From Bacteroidales bacterium (lineage in GTDB: Bacteria > Bacteroidota > Bacteroidia > Bacteroidales > Tenuifilaceae), in the NCBI GenBank assembly GCA_013141385.1, contig JABFRB010000034.1, positions 1 to 64,000 on the forward strand: a DNA stretch of 64,000 nucleotides, in the 5' to 3' direction. Positions 40,907 to 48,869 of this stretch are shown one piece after another. The notes under the pieces were generated by a model. The model made no database searches. It saw nothing but the letters and a program-made list of their open reading frames with translations, and had not been told where the DNA came from. Positions within the stretch are counted from its first letter, which is position 1; each line of letters opens with the position of its first letter. The position numbers were made by a program, and so were the translations under genes.

Positions 40907-41140
40907 ACTAGCGCAGATTTAGCTACGCTGAACTCGTAAAGTACACTCGGTTGTAACCAACCAAAGTGCGCTCAGCAAAGTTAATCCATGCTAGAGTTAA
41001 GAGCGATACATACAGTAATTGGCAATAAAATTTAAGCTAGAGAAGCACGGATTCGACGGAGCGTATAAACTCCAGCCCCTTGAAAAGTGGCTATAACAGA
41101 GTGGTACGGTGGTTTCTTTTCTTTTTTGAGGAGAGTAGGA

Positions 41141-41232
41141 GTGATAATTTTAATGGTTTGACTCCAAGGTGTTATCAATTAATCGCAAAGTGCGATATTA
41201 TTATTGCAAATTGTGATAATACTGCATATGAA
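41141..41232 (+). repeat. Flanking repeat, copy B (partial)
   Basis: Shares TTTGACTCCAAGGTGTTATC, TAATCGCAAAGTGCGATA and TGCAAATTGTGATAAT with copies A and C but stops before their shared right third. The stretch 40907-41140 between A and B shows no gene. Confidence 0.65.
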
Positions 41233-41269
41233 ATTTAAAATTAAATAATACGTATTTTTAAGTTTAACA

Positions 41270-41424
41270 CTGACAGGGTTCAAAACCCTGTTAGAGTTTG
41301 TATGATTTTGGCAAAGTTGTAGGTGAATTTTATATAAACGCTGCCAGCTTCTCCGAACTCTGGCAGGTTGTGAACTGACGAATTACGGAAGACCCGGCAG
41401 CGTTCGAAGAACCTGCCGGAGTCT
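41270..41424. repeat. REP-like palindromes left of the tracrRNA
   Basis: CTGACAGGGTT-CAA-AACCCTGTTAG (41270-41294) and a CTGCCAG/CTGGCAG-type group (about 41338-41424) with GAACTCTGGCAGGTTGTG and GAACCTGCCGGAGTC. They belong to the palindrome families spread through the CRISPR-Cas region. Confidence 0.65.
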
Positions 41425-41510
41425 AAAATGGTAACTATGAAAATAAATCTAGGAAACCCATTGGTAGTCAGCCAAAATATTTTATACTTTTATAAACGAT
41501 TATTTAAACA

Positions 41511-41532
41511 AAAAAAGGCGACTTGCGCCGCC
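41511..41532 (-). terminator. Second tracrRNA terminator
   Basis: Minus strand GGCGGC-GCAA-GTCGCC followed by a T-run (41511-41516). Preceded by AAAACATTTACGGCGGC, which resembles the sequence in front of the first terminator. Confidence 0.75.
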
Positions 41533-41591
41533 GTAAATGTTTTATTCATGCTTTAAATAGGTTTTAATATGGTATTCATGAAATATTTAAG

Positions 41592-41678
41592 CAAAAAAAT
41601 ACCCCCGTATTGTAAGACGAGGGCGGCTTAAATGTTTTCACAACGGAATAATCCTTATTGTGAATTGCTTTTAGATTG
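41592..41678 (-). ncRNA. tracrRNA of the type II-C system
   Basis: The anti-repeat at about 41653-41678 (minus strand ACAATCTAAAAGCAATTCAC and on) pairs with the first 23 nt of the CRISPR repeat with one G-U and one C-A mismatch. Next come a small GGA/TCC hairpin, GTTGTGAAAACATTTAAG, and a terminator CCCTCGT/ACGGGGG with a T-run at 41593-41600. Together with Cas9 it binds crRNA and guides RNase III processing. Read-through to 41511 would give a form of about 165 nt. Orientation opposite to cas9. Confidence 0.88.
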
Positions 41679-41683
41679 TAGAA

Positions 41684-41712
41684 CAAATATAGACATAAAA
41701 ATTTAAAGTCAA
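41684..41712 (-). promoter_or_regulatory. tracrRNA promoter
   Basis: Minus-strand TTG (41710-41712), 18-nt gap, TATATTTG (41684-41691). The expected start, 6-8 nt later, is exactly at the beginning of the anti-repeat. The same TTG-N18-TAnnTTTG layout is found in every CRISPR repeat. The -33 box ends only 6 bp from the cas9 start codon. Confidence 0.8.
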
Positions 41713-41718
41713 TATAAT

Positions 41719-44700
41719 ATGAAAAAGATTTTAGGACTTGATCTGGGAACTAACTCAATTGGGTGGGCGTTGATTAGCGAAAACGAAGCGAAAAAAGAAA
41801 TTATAGGAATGGGTAGTAGAATTATACCTATGAGTCAAGATATCCTAGGCGAATTTGATAGGGGTAATTCCGTTTCACAAACAGCAGAAAGGACAGGTTT
41901 TAGAGGAGTACGCCGATTACGTGAAAGGCATTTGCTGCGCCGTGAACGATTGCACAGAGTATTGAATATTATGGGCTTTCTTCCTAGGCATTATGCAGAA
42001 TCTATTGATTTCGAAAAGAATTTAGGGCAATTTATAGATGATTCTGAACCAAAATTGGTTTATCGAATAAACCCAATAACCAATAGGGTTGAATTTATCT
42101 TTCAAGAATCCTTTAATGAAATGATGGCTGATTTTAGAAAGAATCAACCCCGTTTATTAGAGAAAAACAAAAAGATCCCTTACGATTGGACGATATATTA
42201 TTTACGTAAAAAGGCTTTGACCTCTAGGATTGAAAAAGAAGAGTTGGGTTGGCTTCTTTTGAATTTCAATCAAAAGCGAGGGTATTATCAGTTGCGTGGA
42301 GAAGATGAAGAAGAACAGCAAAATAAAACGGTTGAGTTTTATTCGCTTAAAGTCATTGATGTTATTGATAGTGGAGATAAAAAAGGAAACAATGATATTT
42401 GGTATAATGTGGTTTTGGAGAATGGATGGATTTATAGACGAACAAGTAAAACACCTCTAGATTGGAAGGGGAAGATTAAAGATTTTATTGTAACAACCGA
42501 TATTGACGAAAATGGAAATGTAAAAACAGATAAAGAAGGGAAAGAGAAACGTTCATTCAGAGCACCATTGGAGGACGATTGGACATTAATCAAGAAAAAA
42601 ACTGAAGCGGACATCGACAAGAGCCATAAAACTGTTGGCTCATACATTTATGAAACAATGCTTTTAAATCCCACTCAGAAAATAAAAGGGAAATTGGTAA
42701 GAACAATTGAACGCAAGTTTTATAAAGAGGAGTTAAGGCAAATTCTTGAGAAACAAAAAGAGTTTCATTCAGAATTGAACGATTCTACCCTTTATTCTGC
42801 TTGTTTAGAAGAACTATACGAATTTAACGATGCACATAAAAATAGTATTAGAGGTAAAGATTTCACACATCTCTTTTTGAATGATATTATTTTCTATCAG
42901 CGACCATTAAAAACCAAGAAATCTTTAATCAGTAATTGTCAGTATGAGACGAGAACTTTTATTAAAGATGGGAAAAAAGAGGTAGAACCCCTAAAATGTA
43001 TTGCCAAGTCGCATTCTTTATTTCAAGAATTTAGATTGTGGCAGTTCATTCACAATCTGAAAATATACGTCCGAGAAAAAGTGGTAAATGGTAAAATTGA
43101 AACCGATGTTAACATTACCAACGAATTTTTAAAAACCGATGATGATTGGGTTAATCTATTTGATTGGCTTAATGGTAGAAAAGAAATTGATCAAAAGGCT
43201 TTCTTGAAATATTTCAAATTAAAGATTGAAACACATCGATGGAATTATATTGATGATAAGGAGAATAAAAAAAGTTATCCATGCAACGAAACCCATTTTC
43301 AAATAGCCTCCCGTTTGGCAAAAGTTGAAAACCTTCCTGATGATTTCTTGACTAAAGAGGTTGAAGAGTCGCTATGGCATATCCTTTATTCGGTGGAAGA
43401 TAAAAAGGACATTGAGAAAGCTCTAAAGACCTTTGCAGTAAAGCATGGATTGAACGAAGATTTTGTTGAAGGTTTCAAGAAATTCCCTCGGATTGAAAAG
43501 GAGTATGGCTCATACTCCTCAAAAGCAATCAAGAAATTGTTATCGTTAATGCGTATGGGAAAGTATTGGAATGAAGAATCAATACCATTTGAAATTAAAA
43601 GCAGAATAGAATTAATTGTTGAGCGATTGAAATCTGTAGATTATATTGAAAGTAAGATTGATTCAATAGCCGATGATGATATTCCAAAACAAATTTTAAA
43701 AAGTTTTGTAAAGTGTAATAATCATTATAGCGGATTAAATACCTATCAGGCTTGCTATGCAGTTTATGGCAGGCACTCGGAATCTGGTGAAATCAGAAAT
43801 TGGGAAACCCCTGCCGATATTGAGCAATACCTACGAGAAGAATTTAAGCAGCATTCACTTCGAAATCCTATTGTTGAGCAGGTAATAACCGAAACGTTGA
43901 GGGTTGTAAAGGATATTTGGAAGCATTATGGCAATAGTGAGAAGAATTTTTTCAAGGAGATTCATATTGAGTTGGGGCGTGAAATGAAAAATCCTGCCGA
44001 TAAGCGCAAAACAATGACTAATCAGATGTCTGAGAATGAGAATACAAATTTGAGGATTAAAGCAATGCTTGTTGAGTTATTTAATGACGGGAATATTGAA
44101 AATGTTCGCCCTTACTCTCCAAACCAGCAGGAAATACTCAAATTATACGAGGAAGGCGTTTTGAATGCTGAAACTGATATTCCTGAAGATATCCTGAAAA
44201 TATCAAAAAAGTCACAACCCTCAAAAGTCGAAATTGAGCGATATAAACTCTGGTTAGCACAGAGGTACTGTTCCCCATACACTGGTGAAATGATACCTTT
44301 ATCTAAACTTTTCACAACAGCATATCAAATAGAACATATAATACCTCAATCCCGCTATTTTGATGACTCCTTAAGCAATAAGGTTATATGCGAGGCTGAA
44401 GTAAATAAGGATAAAGACAATAGTTTGGCTTACGAGTACATTAAAAATAATAGTGGTAAAAAAATTGAATTGAGCTATGGTAAAGAGGTTACCCTTTTTA
44501 CACTCGCTGCCTATGAGGAACATGTTAAGCGAAGTTTCTCAACTAGTAGGGGTAAAATGAAGAAACTGTTAATGGAGGATATTCCTGAAACTTTTATTAA
44601 CCGACAATTAAATGATAGTCGCTACATCAGCAAGGTGGTTAAGGGGCTGTTGTCAAACATCGTTCGAACAGAAGATGAACTGGAGAGTACTTCAAAAAAT

Positions 44701-46326
44701 GTATTATCAAGCAATGGTAATATTACATCAATACTAAAACAGGATTGGGGATTAAATGATGTTTGGAATAATGTCATAACACCTCGTTTCGAGCGGTTAA
44801 ATAAACTTACTGGTAGTAATAATTTTGGTCAATGGACCAGTAAGGAGGGGAAACAAGTTTTTCAAACACAGGTGCCATTGGAATTGCAAAAAGGTTTTGT
44901 GAAAAAGAGGATTGACCATAGACATCATGCAATGGATGCGTTGGTTATTGCCTGTGCTACACGGAATCATATTAACTATCTGAACAATGAACACGCAAGG
45001 CAAAAAGAGGATAAAACTCGCTTTGAGTTACGCAATATGCTCCGAAGAATTGAGGAAATTGAAGTTGATAGGATTGAAAATGGCCAGAAAATCAGAAAGA
45101 AAATTAAAGTAGCCAAAGAGTTTCACAAGCCCTGGAAAACATTTACTCAAGATGCTCAATCTGTACTAGAGGGTATTGTGGTTAGTTTCAAACAAAACTT
45201 AAGGGTAATTAATAAAAGTGTGAACCATTATCAAAAGTTTGTTGACGGTAAAAAAGTTCTTGAAAAGCAAATCAAAGGAGATAGTTGGGCAATTCGAAAA
45301 CCTATGCACAAGGATACCGTTTCAGGTAGCGTTACTCTGCGGTTTAAAAAAATGGTTCAACTTACGGTTGCAATTGATAGCGTAGAAATGATAGTTGATA
45401 AATCCTTAAGAGCAAAAGTAAAAGAGCTATTAGTACAGAACAATGATAAAAAGAAAATTGTCAAATTTTTTAAAGACATTGAGTATAAATGGAACGATAA
45501 GGACATTTCGAGAGTCGAAATCTACTACTTGGATAATGGAAATGTAGCATCAAGAGTGAAAGTTGACGAAAGTTTTAATGGTGAAAAAATTGGTAATATT
45601 ACCGATACAGGTATTCAAAAGATAATGTTAAATCACTTGAATCAGGAGAAATATCAAAATCAATTAGATGAGAGTGGAAAATCGATACTGCCTGAAACAC
45701 TGGCTTTTTCTGCTGATGGCTTGGATGATTTGAATGCAAATATTGTAAAACTCAACAATAATAAATCCCACCAACCAATACTCAAGGTTCGAACATTTGA
45801 ACCCAAAGGGAATAAGTTTAATGTAGGTGTTACTGGTAATAAAAGAGATAAATTTGTTGAAGCTGCTAAAGGGACAAACCTGTTTTTTGCTGTATATCAA
45901 GATAAATCAAGTAAACGAAATTATGAATCTATTCAATTAAATCATGTTATTGAATTGCAGAAACAAGGTTTTATGCCAGTACCCGAATTGAATGAGAAAG
46001 GTGATAAACTATTATTTTATCTTTCTCCCAATGATTTGGTCTATGTTCCAAATGAAGAGGAGCAAGAGAATCCTCATTTGGTAAATTTTTCAAAATTGCA
46101 AGAAGAGCAGGTAAGTAAAGTTTATAAAATGGTTAGTTGCTCTGGAAATCAATGTTTTTTTATCAGAAATAATATTGCAAACTCTATTGTTAACAAAGTG
46201 GAATTTTCTGCTTTAAATAAAATGGAGAAATCTATTGAGGGTACAATGATAAAAGAATTTTGTTGGAAACTCAAAGTCGACCGCCTTGGCAATATTACCG
46301 AAGTCAACGGGAAACCAATTTTATAA
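41719..46326 (+). CDS. cas9: CRISPR-associated endonuclease Cas9 (type II-C)
   Basis: RNA-guided DNA nuclease, 1535 residues, long for type II-C. RuvC-I has Asp8 in LGLDLGTNSIGWAL; the arginine-rich bridge helix follows (about 58-85, RGVRRLRERHLLRRERL); a large recognition lobe; RuvC-II has Glu751 in IHIELGREM; the HNH domain has His873 in QIEHIIPQSRYFDD; RuvC-III has His1070 and Asp1073 in HRHHAMDALVIA. The C-terminal 450 residues would be the wedge and PAM-interacting parts. All catalytic residues are present, so it is probably active on both strands. Its promoter must overlap the divergent tracrRNA. cas1 is not adjacent: about 2.5 kb of other DNA intervenes. No csn2 or cas4 is seen. Confidence 0.97.
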   Translation: MKKILGLDLGTNSIGWALISENEAKKEIIGMGSRIIPMSQDILGEFDRGNSVSQTAERTGFRGVRRLRERHLLRRERLHRVLNIMGFLPRHYAESIDFEKNLGQFIDDSEPKLVYRINPITNRVEFIFQESFNEMMADFRKNQPRLLEKNKKIPYDWTIYYLRKKALTSRIEKEELGWLLLNFNQKRGYYQLRGEDEEEQQNKTVEFYSLKVIDVIDSGDKKGNNDIWYNVVLENGWIYRRTSKTPLDWKGKIKDFIVTTDIDENGNVKTDKEGKEKRSFRAPLEDDWTLIKKKTEADIDKSHKTVGSYIYETMLLNPTQKIKGKLVRTIERKFYKEELRQILEKQKEFHSELNDSTLYSACLEELYEFNDAHKNSIRGKDFTHLFLNDIIFYQRPLKTKKSLISNCQYETRTFIKDGKKEVEPLKCIAKSHSLFQEFRLWQFIHNLKIYVREKVVNGKIETDVNITNEFLKTDDDWVNLFDWLNGRKEIDQKAFLKYFKLKIETHRWNYIDDKENKKSYPCNETHFQIASRLAKVENLPDDFLTKEVEESLWHILYSVEDKKDIEKALKTFAVKHGLNEDFVEGFKKFPRIEKEYGSYSSKAIKKLLSLMRMGKYWNEESIPFEIKSRIELIVERLKSVDYIESKIDSIADDDIPKQILKSFVKCNNHYSGLNTYQACYAVYGRHSESGEIRNWETPADIEQYLREEFKQHSLRNPIVEQVITETLRVVKDIWKHYGNSEKNFFKEIHIELGREMKNPADKRKTMTNQMSENENTNLRIKAMLVELFNDGNIENVRPYSPNQQEILKLYEEGVLNAETDIPEDILKISKKSQPSKVEIERYKLWLAQRYCSPYTGEMIPLSKLFTTAYQIEHIIPQSRYFDDSLSNKVICEAEVNKDKDNSLAYEYIKNNSGKKIELSYGKEVTLFTLAAYEEHVKRSFSTSRGKMKKLLMEDIPETFINRQLNDSRYISKVVKGLLSNIVRTEDELESTSKNVLSSNGNITSILKQDWGLNDVWNNVITPRFERLNKLTGSNNFGQWTSKEGKQVFQTQVPLELQKGFVKKRIDHRHHAMDALVIACATRNHINYLNNEHARQKEDKTRFELRNMLRRIEEIEVDRIENGQKIRKKIKVAKEFHKPWKTFTQDAQSVLEGIVVSFKQNLRVINKSVNHYQKFVDGKKVLEKQIKGDSWAIRKPMHKDTVSGSVTLRFKKMVQLTVAIDSVEMIVDKSLRAKVKELLVQNNDKKKIVKFFKDIEYKWNDKDISRVEIYYLDNGNVASRVKVDESFNGEKIGNITDTGIQKIMLNHLNQEKYQNQLDESGKSILPETLAFSADGLDDLNANIVKLNNNKSHQPILKVRTFEPKGNKFNVGVTGNKRDKFVEAAKGTNLFFAVYQDKSSKRNYESIQLNHVIELQKQGFMPVPELNEKGDKLLFYLSPNDLVYVPNEEEQENPHLVNFSKLQEEQVSKVYKMVSCSGNQCFFIRNNIANSIVNKVEFSALNKMEKSIEGTMIKEFCWKLKVDRLGNITEVNGKPIL

Positions 46327-46349
46327 TTCAACGGTTATTAAGAATATCT

Positions 46350-46430
46350 AACCCCAACAGGGTTTTGAACCCTATCGAGGGTTCGTTGGTTAACCAACCC
46401 TGACAGAGTTTTAAACTCTGTCAGGGTTTT
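46350..46430. repeat. REP-like palindromes after cas9
   Basis: AACCCTGACAGAGTTT pairs with AAACTCTGTCAGGGTT (46396-46428), preceded by an AACAGGGTTTTGAACCCT unit (about 46356). A short T-run follows, so the second one may also terminate cas9. The remaining tract to 46608 shows no gene. Confidence 0.7.
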
Positions 46431-46608
46431 CTACAAAAGGGTTAAGTTCATCTACCATAGGCTTCAAGGTTTTTTATAAAAAAATCTTCCTTTTTTTGTC
46501 AGTATCCCAAATATTATTTAATTTAGTATTAGGAAAGGCTATTGCCTTCTCTGCTTTTGTTTTACGCCTTTATTATTTTATTAACTAACATCTAAAAAAG
46601 TAAATGTT

Positions 46609-47088
46609 ATGAGTAACTACATTTCAGCAGAAATTACCCAAGAGGTAATTGACAAAGTGACCGCCGATTTGGTCGACATTCAATCCAAACTGCCTTTTAT
46701 ACTTAAGCTAAGCCCTGCCGTTAAGCAGTCCATGCCCAAGCTGGAGGATTCCCGTGCTCCATTTGTAAACAAGTGCCTCTTCTATGCACGTAAAGAGTCT
46801 AAAATACTACCCCCTTATACCGATATCGATGAGCTGGAGCGCGATCTCAAGCTGTTCAATAACCTCCAGAATATTGCCAAGGAGGTTGACAGGCTGTCCG
46901 ATATGATTAACGATACCCGCATTGCTGCTGGTTCCGATGCTTACGTGGCAGCCCTCTCAATTTACAATTCGGTTAAACAGGCAGCCAAGATGAACGTTCC
47001 TGGCACCAAGGCCATTCTGGACGACCTGAAAACGGCGTTCGAAAGCATGTCCAACTCCAAGACCGCTAAAGAGGTAAAAGTCAGCTAG
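46609..47088 (+). CDS. Small conserved hypothetical protein between cas9 and cas1
   Basis: A 159-residue soluble, mostly helical protein (MSNYISAEITQEVIDKVTAD ..., with KLEDSRAPFVNKCLFYARK and IDELERDLKLFNNLQNIAKE). No signal peptide, membrane span or catalytic motif. I have an impression of similar proteins in other Bacteroidota genomes outside CRISPR loci but no name. Its codons are richer in G and C at third positions than those of cas9, suggesting a different origin. Nothing shows a role in CRISPR function; it may be a passenger. Confidence 0.75.
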   Translation: MSNYISAEITQEVIDKVTADLVDIQSKLPFILKLSPAVKQSMPKLEDSRAPFVNKCLFYARKESKILPPYTDIDELERDLKLFNNLQNIAKEVDRLSDMINDTRIAAGSDAYVAALSIYNSVKQAAKMNVPGTKAILDDLKTAFESMSNSKTAKEVKVS

Positions 47089-47170
47089 ACCGTGCTTTAC
47101 GGATTGAGTGATGGGGTACTTGAAAAGTGGGAGGGGGTACTTCGCAAGTACCCCCCTCCACCTCAATACC

Positions 47171-47388
47171 AAGCAATCCTATCATTTTAATAAGCGGCCT
47201 TACCGAAACGATAAGACCGCTTATCTTTTTGACCCGTTCGCTTATCGAATTAACAAGACCGCTTATCGTTTGGGTAAGCAATCGCATCAAAATGACAAGA
47301 GAGCCTATCGTTTTAATAAGCAATCCTATCGAAATGGCAAGAGAGCCTATCTTTTTGATAAACAATCCTACCGAAACAGTAGGGTGAC
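47171..47388 (+). repeat. Degenerate 21-bp tandem repeat, about 10 units
   Basis: Units such as AAGCAATCCTATCGAAATGG and AAGAGAGCCTATCTTTTTGA (each 21 bp with one further base) start every 21 bp from 47171 to 47360. The two types tend to alternate, giving a 42-bp super-period. A plus-strand frame 47108-47392 reads as heptapeptides (KQSYRNG, KRAYLFD, KRAYRFN), and other frames are also open, so no single protein is certain. It lies between the hypothetical gene and a REP palindrome. Confidence 0.8.
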
Positions 47389-47484
47389 TTAATGATTTCA
47401 CAAGCAGTTTATCCTAAAATGTAGGGTGTGCCATTTTGATGCTAAAATAAGATAATGAAACTAGATCAAAATCTGGCAATGTAT

Positions 47485-47517
47485 AACCCTGACAGGGTTT
47501 TGAACCCTGTCAGGGTT
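47485..47517. repeat. REP-like palindrome
   Basis: AACCCTGACAGGGTT (47485-47499), TTG, AACCCTGTCAGGGTT (47503-47517): each half is nearly self-complementary and the two are complementary to each other. Confidence 0.8.
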
Positions 47518-47552
47518 ATGCCCCCAAATAATAATTTCAAAATACTTTACCC

Positions 47553-47753
47553 ATGAACGAAGAAATTAACGGCTTTTACGATGATAATGGCAATAAGATT
47601 AACCCCAATTTGATCCCTAAACCGCAGCTTTGCCTTTCGTGCAAAAGTAATGGGGTTGAGGATTGGGACGAGAACCTGCTCTGCCAGATGAACCGTTACG
47701 ATCAGCGGAACGATAAGGAGTTTAAATGTTTTGCCTACGAGGCGATTTCTTGA
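47553..47753 (+). CDS. Small Cys-containing hypothetical protein
   Basis: A 66-residue protein (MNEEINGFYDDNGNKINPN ...) with CLSCKSNG, a later LLCQMNRYDQR and a final KCFAYE, so four cysteines that could bind a metal. It looks like a small family I recall from Bacteroidota genomes, function unknown. It is flanked by REP-like palindromes on both sides and has the GC-richer codon use of the genes around it. Real-gene status is likely from the composition and motif, not proven. Confidence 0.65.
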   Translation: MNEEINGFYDDNGNKINPNLIPKPQLCLSCKSNGVEDWDENLLCQMNRYDQRNDKEFKCFAYEAIS

Positions 47754-47770
47754 TAATTGGTTAGGATAAC

Positions 47771-47896
47771 CTTCCAGAATCCGCAGGATCTGGAAGCGTT
47801 AATACGGGATAATTGATTAAACTCTTCCAGGTTCTACGAACTCTGGAAGGTTGTGATTTAAAAACTCTTCCAGGTTCTACGAACTCTGGAAGGTTA
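47771..47896. repeat. Three REP-like palindromes ahead of the RAYT gene
   Basis: CTTCCAGAATCC/GGATCTGGAAG (47771-47795) and two copies of AACTCTTCCAGGTTCTACGA with CTCTGGAAGGTT (47821-47852 and 47862-47895). The same sequence family occurs inside the RAYT gene. Confidence 0.85.
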
Positions 47897-47915
47897 GGTT
47901 TATAAGGAGTATAAT

Positions 47916-48605
47916 ATGAAAAAAACGAGGGAGATAGAATTAGAATATGGTGGTTTCTATCATATTTATAATCGTGGGAATAATGGAACAACATTATTCC
48001 ACACCCCTGATAACTACTACCACTTTCTTCGTCTTTACGAGAAATATGTCGAACCCATTGCCGATACCTACGCTTGGTGCTTGATGGGGAATCATTTTCA
48101 TTTGCTGGTGAGAATAAAGGAGGAGGGGGATATTGGTTTTCTTGCTGATTTTAACTCTTCCAGGTCTGGCGACTCTGGAAGGTTAAAATGGAAAACCTCT
48201 CACAACCGTCCAGAGTCCGAAGGACCTGGAAGAGTTATGGGTATGAAGAAACCAATACCCCACAGGATGTTTGGTCATCTTTTTAATTCCTATACAAAAT
48301 ACCTTAATCTAAAAATTGGAAGGACAGGCAGTCTTTTTGAGAAGAACTTTCATCGTATCCCCATCAATTCCGACAGGTACTTCCGAAACCTAGTGATGTA
48401 TATCCACCAAAACCCGGTACACCATGGTTTTACCAATGATTTTAAGGATTACCCTTGGTCATCGTACGGATCGGTGATATCAGAAAAAACCACAAGGGTT
48501 AAGCGCAAGGAGGTGCTGGATTGGTTCGATAACCGAAACAATTTTATATATGCCCATATTCAGCCCATTGATACGGATTACATCAATCACCTTATTGTGG
48601 AGTAA
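47916..48605 (+). CDS. REP-associated tyrosine transposase (RAYT, Y1/HUH family)
   Basis: A 229-residue single-strand DNA transposase of the IS200-like Y1 family. The HUH pair is HFH in GNHFHLLVRI, and the catalytic tyrosine is in YIHQNPVHHG, followed by DYPWSSY as in RAYTs. It is flanked by REP palindromes, three upstream and one downstream, as expected for this family, which moves REP sequences. Unusually, residues of about 79-107 (SSRSGDSGRLKW ... ESEGPGRV) are encoded by a pair of the same palindromes inserted in frame at 48153-48236, between the HUH motif and the conserved HLFNSYTKYLN segment. Activity is uncertain because of this insertion. Confidence 0.9.
   Translation: MKKTREIELEYGGFYHIYNRGNNGTTLFHTPDNYYHFLRLYEKYVEPIADTYAWCLMGNHFHLLVRIKEEGDIGFLADFNSSRSGDSGRLKWKTSHNRPESEGPGRVMGMKKPIPHRMFGHLFNSYTKYLNLKIGRTGSLFEKNFHRIPINSDRYFRNLVMYIHQNPVHHGFTNDFKDYPWSSYGSVISEKTTRVKRKEVLDWFDNRNNFIYAHIQPIDTDYINHLIVE
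48153..48236. repeat. REP pair inside the RAYT coding sequence
   Basis: Outer arms AACTCTTCCAGGTC (48153-48166) and GACCTGGAAGAGTT (48223-48236) are perfectly complementary; inner arms GACTCTGG (48171-48178) and CCAGAGTC (48210-48217) also pair. The 84 bp are a multiple of three and keep the frame open. Confidence 0.88.
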
Positions 48606-48616
48606 ACCTGAAGCAC

Positions 48617-48649
48617 AACCCTGTTAGGGTTTTAAACCCTAACAGGGTT
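48617..48649. repeat. Perfect REP-like palindrome after the RAYT gene
   Basis: AACCCTGTTAGGGTTT (48617-48632), T, AAACCCTAACAGGGTT (to 48649). The region to cas1 (48650-48869) contains no gene. Confidence 0.85.
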
Positions 48650-48869
48650 AGATCATCATTTATACCGATTCGCAATATATTATAGTCCAAGAAGCGGACT
48701 ATATTTATTGTCGATCGGCATTAACCAATGCCGTTTTATAACAAGACCTTTGGACTGTTTTATAAAAGCATTTGGTATTATTTGTTGTTAACCAATCATT
48801 TGGATTCATCTATTTGGAGGATATACCTTTTAATTTGTAACTTATCATGCAAACAAATATAAATCCCCT

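Noticed and set aside
47081-47401. 106-residue minus-strand frame over the tandem repeat
   Set aside because: Open because the 21-bp unit has no stop in several frames; no independent support.
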